Of a stretch of DNA of 64,000 nucleotides, positions 56,010 to 64,000 are shown one piece after another. The notes beneath the pieces were generated by a model, which worked only from the letters and a program-made list of their open reading frames with translations, was not told the DNA's origin and ran no database searches. Each line of letters starts with the position of its first letter. The first letter of the stretch is position 1. Source of the DNA: Castanea sativa (Eukaryota > Streptophyta > Magnoliopsida > Fagales > Fagaceae); NCBI RefSeq assembly GCF_040712315.1, contig NC_134021.1:31779501-31843500 (forward strand), given 5' to 3'. The translations under genes were made by a program, and so were the position numbers.

Positions 56010-58842
56010 CTAAAGAACAGAAGAATTAAGATTTTCCTGAAATTGAGTTAAAAAGCTCAAAGCTTTTAAAAACTCTCCAAACAAAGGCGTAGGTCCTTGA
56101 GAGGAAACTAGTAACCATTTGGACACTTGCTTTTGAGGATACAACTTAAAGCAATTAGGACGAATGTGTCCAGAAGCACCATAATGGTGACAAACATGAG
56201 TAGTTTTAGAGCTACTTGGCTTTCTAGAAGGAGGTCTAACCTTAGAGGTTAACAAAGACCTCAACTTAGGAAAATTTGGCCTAATATGACCAACAATATG
56301 ACAATGATGACAAACATGAGGTCTAGCAAAGGATTTAGAATTAGCCAAATCAGTTTTGGATTATTTACCTTTATCACCTTTCTCAAATTGGGGCACAAAG
56401 ACAGTCCTTGATCTAGAAGCCATGGAAGAGGAGGAGTCGGACGAAACAGCACATCCTAAGCCAGTTTTATCAAAACTAAGCTTTTGAGCACTCAATGCCT
56501 CATCAAGCTTTGCACTAAACATCCTCTCTATTTGAGTTCTAGCTTGATTAAGCTCAACCTCGAGATTCTTGACCTTCTCTTATAATAAGATGTTCTCCAA
56601 AACAAGAGTCTCAACTAACCTTGTAGTCTCATCTAGTTTGACTAACAGATCAACTTTGTCAGTTTTTACCTCATTAAGCACTTTTCTACAACGATGAGAA
56701 GTCTTTTCAGATTTTATAAGTTTAGTGCATAGCTTATCATAGGCTTCTTGAAGGGTCATCTTCTTGAGTACTTCATCATTAGAAGAATCCTCACTGTCAC
56801 TAGCACTCTCCATAATCACCTTATCGGTTGTGGCAGCAAAAGCTATGAAGTGGCCACATTCATCCATATACTCATCGGAACTCGGAAAAGTCATCCATAT
56901 ACTCATCGGAAGAGTCATCCTCAGTATCACTCCAAGTAGCAACCAATCCTTTATCTTTTGAATTCTTGGTCTTTTCCTTCATAAGATAGTTTTGACACTC
57001 TACTCTCATATGACCAAAACCTTTGCACTCATTCTTACCTTCCTAGAGGATTTAGATTTCCTAAGAGGTTTGTCCTTATCCTATTTCCTAAATTGAAGAA
57101 ACTTGATAATCTCATCAACTGTGAAGGTTATGTCCTCATCCTCATTTTTATCTTCATCTTTAGAGTCATCGCTCTCTTCCTCTATACCTTCAAGAGCCAT
57201 GTTTCTACTCTTTCCACATTTTCCCTTTAAACCTAATCCTATCTCATAGGTTTAAAGGTTCCCTACAAGCTCAGTCAAAAGAATGTGATCAATGTCCTTT
57301 ACTTCTTCAATGACAGTAATCTTGGCATGGCATCTTTTAGGTAAGGACCTAAGGATTTTTCTAACAATTTTGGATTCTACTATAGATTCTCCAAGGTTGA
57401 AGGCAGAATTCACAATATCCTCGAGTCTTAGGACATATGTGATTGTATGTTAGGAACATATGTCAACATTTTATATAACTGGCTAAATCCTTTGACAAAA
57501 TGCACTTTACTTATAATTGGGTAGATTTAGGATGTGTCTAGTACTTCAAGGAATAAGAGTTCAAGTCCAAGTATTGAAGCCATGCAAGTCTGTCCAACAT
57601 TCAAGTATCAAAAGTGTTGTTCATTAAAGCTTGATAGCTAGCTTGACAACTAGCATCTATCAAGATTTAAAGAGCTATTCTAGCCCGTGGCTCGACAGCT
57701 AGGGTATCTGTCGAGGTTTATGAAACTCTTTTTTTTTTGGATTGTTTTTCATCAAATCCATGATTATGTGTTTAGGCTTTCCTTTCTCACAACCCTAAAC
57801 ATATATAAGGATTATTTTAAGAGCCGTTTCAGGTTACACAGTTGAAAGTACAATTGCATAAGAGCATAATTCCACAAGTGTGATCGGAAACCTAATTTGC
57901 CCTAGTTCTTGAAGAAGCTGTTATGTTTGTACACCATAGGGTTTTATGACCAAGCAACTTCACGATCTTCATCTGTTGAAGAGCAGAAGAACTTTGCAGC
58001 CAACATCCTTTTCAAGTTGGTGATTGAAGTCGCGTACCGGGATCCGCACAATTGGTTAGTCACGTACTGGGAGCCATGCAATACAAGGAGAGATTATCAT
58101 TACAGAACAAGGCCAATTGGGTATTAGGGTAAGGGTTCAACTGTAGGTTGGTATAAGGTACTAGGATTCCTTTACTTGTAATCGCTTGTTTTGATAATGG
58201 TAGATTCTCGGGAGTGGTGACCTTAAAATCACCCGGTGGGGGTTTTGCCTCGGAGGTTTTCTCCATTCGTAAACAAATCACCGTGTCAAATTTAATTTCT
58301 CCTGCATTTAGTTATTTGGTTATTTGTTTGTGCTACCACGCTCATTGCATGTAATTGAATCTAATTAATTCACTTGGATAATTAATTGGTTAATTCATCA
58401 CAAGGGGTCAATACATTTTTGGTCTATCATTGAGTTTAGCATAGAACTCATCAAAGGTCTCATCCTCCTCCATCCTTATTTCTTCAAAATTACTAGTGAG
58501 TCTTTGAAGCTTCACAGTCTTTACTGCCTTGGTACCTTCATAGGTGGTCTTAAGAATGGTCCATGCTTCCTAGGAAATTTCTATGGATAATATTTTCTTG
58601 AATTCCTCATTGGTCACCCCACAAAACAAAGCATTCAAGGCCCTACTGTTGAAATTTGCCGCTATGATTATTGCTTCATCCCAATCCACTGGTGCTTCCT
58701 TTGGCTTAATCCAGCCAACTTCAATAGCTTACCATACTTTTTCACCTAGATCTTGCAAAAAAACTTTCATACGAACTTTCCTATACGCATAATTAGTGCC
58801 ATTAAATAAAGGAGGAATCAAAAGAGATTGTCCACGATCCAT
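56010..58842 (-). pseudogene. Gag of element D, interrupted by a solo LTR
   Basis: The start is MDRGQSLLIPPLFNGTNYAY at 58842, a typical Copia gag N-terminus, followed by AWTILKTTYEGTKAVKTVKL and SNFEEIRMEEDETFDEFYAK (UBN2-type gag domain). After the nested LTR the frame resumes with DIVNSAFNLGESIVESKIVR. Later parts are acidic (56580-56942) and coiled-coil (MTLQEAYDKLCTKLIKSEK, LVKLDETTRLVETLVLENIL). The C-terminus has two zinc knuckles, each with one Cys lost: CHHCHIVGHIRPNF and CHHYGASGHIRPNC. Stops and small frame changes occur. Confidence 0.8.
57426..58429 (+). mobile_element. Solo Copia-type LTR nested in element D
   Basis: It begins TCTTAGGACATATGTGATTG and ends TTTTTGGTCTATCA. Flanks are TCGAG (57421-57425) and TTGAG (58430-58434), a 5-bp target duplication with one change; the gag frame is restored when the LTR is ignored. 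1004 bp. Its 3' half resembles the LTR of element B more than that of D. Confidence 0.85.
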
Positions 58843-58909
58843 GCCAACGGGGGTCTAGGGTCACACTTGGAAATTAATCCAATCAAAGTGTACCCACTCT
58901 GATACCATT

Positions 58910-59687
58910 TGTTGGAAAATTTAGACCTCGGTTGATAAAATTGACAAGTTTTAAATCCAACTTGTTAATTAGATTTATTATGAATAAATCTTATTAAAAC
59001 AAACTAACATCAATATCATGTCAATATTATGCACTACAGAAAAGTAAATAAGACAAGATATGATGACCAAAGAAAACCAATGAAACAAATTAGTTTCATA
59101 GTAAAAAACTTGGGGGGAAACCTTCCTGAATAACAATTCACTATAGTAAAGAGAAGTTTCAGATCTAGTACAAAACATTTGTCCCTAGACTTTACAATCC
59201 CCGTAGATGAACTTATAGCAAAATCCTTTTACTACTTTATAACCTCTAAACTCTTCAATATATAAACGACACCCTTTTGCACAGATCCCAATCCGTGACT
59301 AACCAATGATGCACGGCTCCTAGTATGTGACTAACTCACCAACTTGAAGAAGATGTTGGCTGCAGAGTTCTTCACTTCATCAACACTGAAGATCAAGAAG
59401 TATTTGGTTACAAAACCCTAAAATGCATAGACATAGTAGATTCTTTCAGAGAGAATAAGGCATCAATCACTTTTTGCATGTGTTCACCTTGTATTCTCTT
59501 ACGTGACAACCTTTAAAATAAGCCTTATATATATCTAGGGTTGTGAGAAACCCTACACATATATGTCAACATGGGCTAAAAATCAGATCTAAAAATTTGA
59601 ATTTTGTAATTCTTAATAGATAGTATCTGTTGAGCAACTATCGAGCCTCGATAGATAGCTATCTGTTGAGAGCTGTTGAGCTTCAAC
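58910..59687 (-). repeat. 5' LTR of element D (outer end missing)
   Basis: It matches 53029-53909 but stops at ...GAGCTTCAAC, about 130-220 bp short of the expected TGTTAGGACATATG start. Ogre-type LTR sequence begins directly after. Confidence 0.8.
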
Positions 59688-59890
59688 AAAAACTGATCTA
59701 CATCTTCAGTAGATGTAGATCTGAATTTTTCTTCAAACAAAACTTATCTACATCTTCATTAGTTGTAGATCTGAATTTTTATTTAATCAAGAACTAATCT
59801 ACATCTTCATTAGATGTAGATCTGAATTTTTCTTTAGTCAAAAACTGATATATATTTTCTTTAAATGTAGATCTGAGTTTTTTAACAAAG
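59688..59890 (+). repeat. Four tandem units of about 60 bp in the Ogre-type LTR
   Basis: Units contain AACTGATCTACATCTTCAGT, TAGATGTAGATCTGAATTTT with minor changes. Each includes the near-palindrome GATCTACATC...GATGTAGATC. Confidence 0.8.
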
Positions 59891-60588
59891 CATATTTTGA
59901 AATAAAAAGAGTCATGACTAGTTTAGTTTGTTTTGTTTGATGCATGTTGCATAGGTTGATTTTATGAATATAATTGTCTTCTAAAATCCTTTTTCCACAT
60001 AAAAAATAGATCTAATTTTTTTATCCTCTACAAAAAGAATAAAAAACATTATTTTATTCAATAACAGATCCAATTTTTACAAACCCAAAAACCAAATTTT
60101 CTTGTTCCCAAAAACAAATATGATTTTAAAAAAAAAACCAAAAATCAACTTTTCATCACAACACAAATATGAATTTTTATCAAAAGAAGAGGGTGTATTT
60201 ATATATAGACTTATGTAATTATGTTTTTCATGTATACATAACATATCATTCATATCATGTATAAAAATGGTACATTGGTCACAAGAGTCTAGAAGACCAG
60301 ACTCCATCTGGGCAAAATGGGTGGCTAACACCTTCTCATTCCGTAACCTAGCCTTAGAATTTAGTGTCCTTTTAAAGGTAGACCTAGGCTTTATCTTTGT
60401 TTTTATTTTTGGGTAGATTGTAACAAGGATAAAAAACCATGTATTTTGGTAGATTATAACTAGAACCCAAAGCCATGTAAGGTTCAAATTTTCAAATTTG
60501 TATCTTTTTCATTCAATCAATTATAGAGGAACAATTCAGTCATGTATTTTGTATTTAGTTTTTCTTGTTTTTTGTACATAAAATATAA

Positions 60589-60888
60589 GTGACGACTCTA
60601 CACCACTTACCCAAAAAGAGAGGTGCCCGTGTTCGCCTCCACATCATGGCGCAACTTCAGCGCATGGATGTTCACCTCGACACTCTTAATGATGAGTTGT
60701 GTCAGGTGAACACCAATGGTGGTCCTATTGCACGAAGACAGGCGGTCATGGGTGGCTTTGTTGTGTCTCCTCCACCTGCTCTAGAGGCTTCTAAGGATGA
60801 GGATGATGTTAATGATGTTACTGCTTTCGATGATGAGGATGATGGCGATGCTAGCTCTCCCAGTGCTGACAATATGTCTACTTGATAC
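60589..60888 (+). pseudogene. C-terminal part of an env-like ORF (element E)
   Basis: From about 60640 the frame gives HIMAQLQRMDVHLDTLNDEL, CQVNTNGGPIARRQAVMGGF and an acidic tail (DEDDVNDVTAFDDEDDGDAS) ending NMST. This is the C-terminal part of the same env-like ORF family as at 44925-45741. The first part of this open frame (before about 60628) is Ogre-type primer-site sequence and not part of the gene. The 5' part of the ORF is missing. Confidence 0.65.
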
Positions 60889-61797
60889 TCTTATCCTTTG
60901 TCACTCTTGACAAAAATGGGGACTAGTTTTGGATATGAGAGTAGTCATACTCATAGGGGGAGGGCTAGTATAGGAGATTTTTGATAGGGGGAGTGTTGAT
61001 TTTGAGGGATGTAGTGAGGATTTCATGTATCTTTTTCTTTCTCTCTATTTTTAGATATATTGTTCATGTACCCTAGATCTTGTGATCATATTGTGATAGC
61101 AAACCTTGTTCTTGTTGATATATACACATTGTGAGATTGTTATTACAGTTCTTTCACCTATCTCTCCATATGTTGTTTCTTTTCTATGTTTATGCACATA
61201 CTTCTTATATATTGTATGCAATCTTTATTTCTGTTTCACACAATGATGCCTTGATGAGTTTTGTTTAAGTGTTTCAGAAATACAGGTTGTTAAAGTCTTC
61301 CTTGCCATGAACTCTTTTCTTGCAAATTTTTCAAAAGTTTGTGTTAGGATAGAATTTATTGTACTCAACAAATGAGTATGAGTTGAGTGATTAATGACTT
61401 CTCTTATATGTTCATTTGTTTGTTATGGTTTTGTCATAGATTGCCAAAGGGGGAGATTGTTAGGACATATGTGATTCATGTTAGGAACATATGTCACTAT
61501 TTTATGTAATTGGCTAATCCTTTGACAAAGCGCACTTTACTTGTAATTGGGTAGATCTAGGATGTGTTTAATACTTCAAGAAACCTTGTTTCAAGTCCAA
61601 GTAATGAAGCCATACAAGTCTATCCAAGATTCAAGTGTGAAAAGTGTTGTTCATTAAAGCTCGTCAACTAGGGTATTCGTCGAGGTTTATGAAACTCAGA
61701 ATTTTTGGTCTGTTTTTCATCAAATCAGTGATTTTATGTTTGGGCTTTCTTTTCTCACAACCCTAGACATATAAAATGATTATTTTAAGGGCCGTTA
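60628..61797 (+). mobile_element. Copia-type element E, 3' end
   Basis: It holds the env-like C-terminus, the 3' untranslated region (60889-61445), the PPT AAAGGGGGAGAT (61446-61457) and the first 340 bp of the 3' LTR (61458-61797, TGTTAGGACATATGTGATTC). It is cut at 61797 by the next element. Confidence 0.8.
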
Positions 61798-63234
61798 TGT
61801 TAGGATTAGTGCCCTTAAATCCTATTGTATGATGCTATGTATGATATTATGTATGACATTATGTATGACATGATGTATGACTTAATATTGTAATTGATAA
61901 AGTTATTTTATTATTATCCAAAATAATGGTAACATGAATATGGGACATTATCATATAGTCCATAAGATGCATTGTATGTGATTTATGTGAAAAGTCACAG
62001 AAGATGTAAATCACAAGTTCTTTGTAAACTCAGAATTTATAGCTCGTAGTCGGTGATGAAATTGGGCATCTCATCTGCGAAGACTATAACGTGTCAATTA
62101 AGATGATTTGTCTTGATCATGGAAGTGGAGACTTCTAGTTGATATGTTGATATGTTTTAAAAGTTAAGACATATTGAACAGGACCGCTGTGAGATTTATT
62201 ATTCTCCTAACGACTGTCAAATGAATAATAAATCTCACAACTTCTATTTGCATGAACTCTTAATCCTGAGAGAATAATGGACCTGATCATAAAGTGTAGG
62301 TTGCTTTGATATATCAGGAGTGAGATCTGAAGTGACGGTCAAAACCTCAGTATGTTGGGCAGCCACATTTAGTGTTGATGGAACATATATTCTCAAGATG
62401 GAATTCATAGTCTCTTAATGGAGATATAAAATATTCCCTTGAGATAAGTTTAATGGTTTCAGTTATTCAGAGAGTTAGGCCTAACCACTTTAGTAAGAAA
62501 TTACTAAAGTATATATTTATGAAATTGGATTTCATAAATATATAATGAATAACTTTAAAGAATTAAACCGGGTACTCAAGGATAAGATGTAGTAATTTGC
62601 AAAGTGGCAGTCTACATTTATGACTTTATGTTACTACGAATATTTTATGAAGGGGTTACGTGTATAATAAAGTCTTGAAATATTATTTATTAATAAGGCC
62701 TAGAGTGCAATTATATTTATATAATGGTATTAAATATAATTAATGGTAACTTTAGACTTGTCATGAGTTGACGGAAAAGCCTAAGGCCCATTGGAGCTAG
62801 TGCCTTATTGGTCCATTTTGGTCCCACTCCGAGCCACACACTAAAGCCCAATTGGAAAGGCCCAATAGGCCAGCCCAATTAGATAATCAGTTAGTTATAA
62901 AGGGAGAAACATACATAATTTTTATTAGAAGAGATCAGAAAAAGAAAAAGAAACGGTGTGTAAGAGAGTGTGAGACACACTTTCATTCTCCCTTTGAAAA
63001 ACTGATTGAGAGACCACACATCTTGGGCGTAAAGTGGAATTGGAGTGAAGATTAAAAGTGTTCCCAAGTGCTTCTAATCTTTGTTTTGAATTTCTCCACA
63101 CCAAGGTACGCTATCTTGTTCTTAAATTCTGAAATTTACTTTGTGCACGTTATCAATCATGAATGAAATAGATCCTAGTTCGTTGCTTCCGTTGTGGGTT
63201 TTGCATGAGATGCAAAACTAGAATTTTTCCTTCA
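61798..63234 (+). repeat. 5' LTR of Copia element C
   Basis: TGTTAGGATTAGTGCCCTTA...TAGAATTTTTCCTTCA, 1437 bp, unlike the other Copia LTRs here. CGTTA (61793-61797) is the likely left target duplication. Confidence 0.8.
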
Positions 63235-63384
63235 ATTGGTATCAGAGCCAGGTTTTCATATCATGATTATATAGCGTGTGATTGGATTTTAGAATTTAAG
63301 AAAACTTTTATCTTAGTGTAGACATGGTTTGATAATCATTGTTTTATGAATTAATGTTATTAGCGTTGGAATTCATATGAAACA

Positions 63385-63427
<43 letters not shown>

Positions 63428-64000
63428 AAGCCATTACTATTCTGCATGGTAACATTCAATATCTGTTGCCTTGATGTTTATTCGAATAGGGGTAGTTATT
63501 GACATGGGTAGTTATTCTCATTCATTGCACCGTTTGGCTTGGAATTCAATTGCATGGTTTGAATTTGTTGCACGGGTTGACTTCAACGCATGGCTTGACC
63601 ATTCTTTTGCTTTGAAAGAAAGTGAATCCGTGTGGCATTGCTTGTTTTTTGGCTTGCACCTTTTGGACTACATGACAATGGTTTGACCATTTTCTTTGTT
63701 TTGAAGAAAGTGAATCCGTGTGGATTCTAATCTTCTGACAACAATATATATATTATATTATAATATATTTAATACATATATATAACGTAATGTAATTATA
63801 TATATATATATATATTATATATTAATTTGTATATTATATTATATTATATATAATATAGATTTTTATATATAATAATAAAGATTTTTATTACGTTATATAT
63901 ATTTATATATGTTAATGCTAGTTTAATGAAATTTATTCCTAATGAGATTAGGATTATATTTTTTCACGTGTCTAGCATTATTATCATTCTTGATCTTAAA
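63235..64000 (+). mobile_element. Element C, internal start (runs off window)
   Basis: TGGTATCAGAGCC at 63237-63249 is a tRNA-iMet primer-binding site. The next 750 bp are AT-rich leader with (AT)n at about 63390-63424 and no gag start yet. The rest lies beyond the window. Confidence 0.75.

Larger units (their letters stand above)
53029..59687 (-). mobile_element. Gag-only Copia-type element D
   Basis: The 5' LTR (58910-59687, trimmed at its outer end), a tRNA-iMet primer site (TGGTATCAGAG, complement of 58897-58907), gag (56010-58842), about 1.5 kb of non-coding DNA, a 3' untranslated region, a PPT and the 3' LTR (53029-53909) are in order on the minus strand. Between gag and the 3' region there is no pol. 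This is the layout of non-autonomous TR-GAG-type retrotransposons. A plus-strand solo LTR (57426-58429) is nested in gag. Confidence 0.8.
52114..60585 (+). mobile_element. Ogre-type LTR, plus strand, split by element D
   Basis: It starts TGTAGACACTCAATTTTGCA at 52114, with a TATA box (TATAAATA, 53009-53016) just before the break. It resumes near 59688 and ends about 60585, with ATGGGTGGCTAACACCTTCT and a tRNA-Arg-like primer site TGACGACTC at 60590-60598. Without element D the LTR is about 1.8 kb. It joins env-like Copia sequence shortly after the primer site. Confidence 0.65.

Noticed and set aside
57909..58127. 72-residue open frame
   Set aside because: It lies wholly inside the nested solo LTR 57426-58429 and is not open in the other LTR copies.

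Overview
This is repeat-dominated nuclear DNA from a flowering plant. A woody eudicot is a reasonable guess from the mix of Copia, Tat/Ogre, caulimovirid and MITE families, but no species marker is visible. The window is AT-rich and full of microsatellites, nested LTR retrotransposons and inverted-repeat MITEs. I find one apparently intact host gene: a small secreted-peptide precursor of the PSY (sulfated tyrosine peptide) family at 3936-4447, with three exons. No tRNA, rRNA or CRISPR array was recognised.

Layout. 1-3035: end of a Copia-type LTR inside the 3' half of a Tat-clade gypsy element, including its antisense ORF and 3' LTR. 3036-5500: the PSY-like gene and flanks. 5520-8690: first arm of a large inverted duplication. 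8690-13300: MITEs (a 997-bp Tourist-like element and a 1075-bp foldback element) and a possible LINE scrap. 13303-20350: a nearly full-length endogenous caulimovirid (Florendovirus/Petuvirus-like) on the minus strand, decayed, sitting between two members of one foldback family. 21505-35215: second arm of the inverted duplication, split by a complete 11.2-kb Tat gypsy element (23650-34886, target duplication GTTGT) that itself carries a solo Copia LTR. 35216-43486: AT-rich DNA with MITEs, a tiny SINE with a perfect 17-bp target duplication, and a CACTA transposon end. 43487-51630: a minus-strand Copia derivative with an env-like ORF and a gag remnant but no visible pol, broken by hAT, gypsy and Athila/Ogre-type LTR pieces. 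52114-60598: a plus-strand Ogre-type LTR split by a minus-strand gag-only Copia element, which holds another solo LTR. 60628-64000: the 3' end of another Copia element, cut by the 5' LTR of a different Copia element that runs off the window.

The TE genes are not functional. They carry frameshifts, many stops (TAG predominates) and changed catalytic residues in three separate proteases, one RT and one integrase. The points that look least routine are the pol-less Copia lineage that keeps gag and an env-like ORF, the antisense ORF kept with the same start codon in two Tat copies, the foldback family whose ends carry a compound (AT)n(AG)n microsatellite, the inverted duplication spanning about 30 kb, and tail-only SINE insertions. 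All comparisons were made by eye within this window; no database was consulted.
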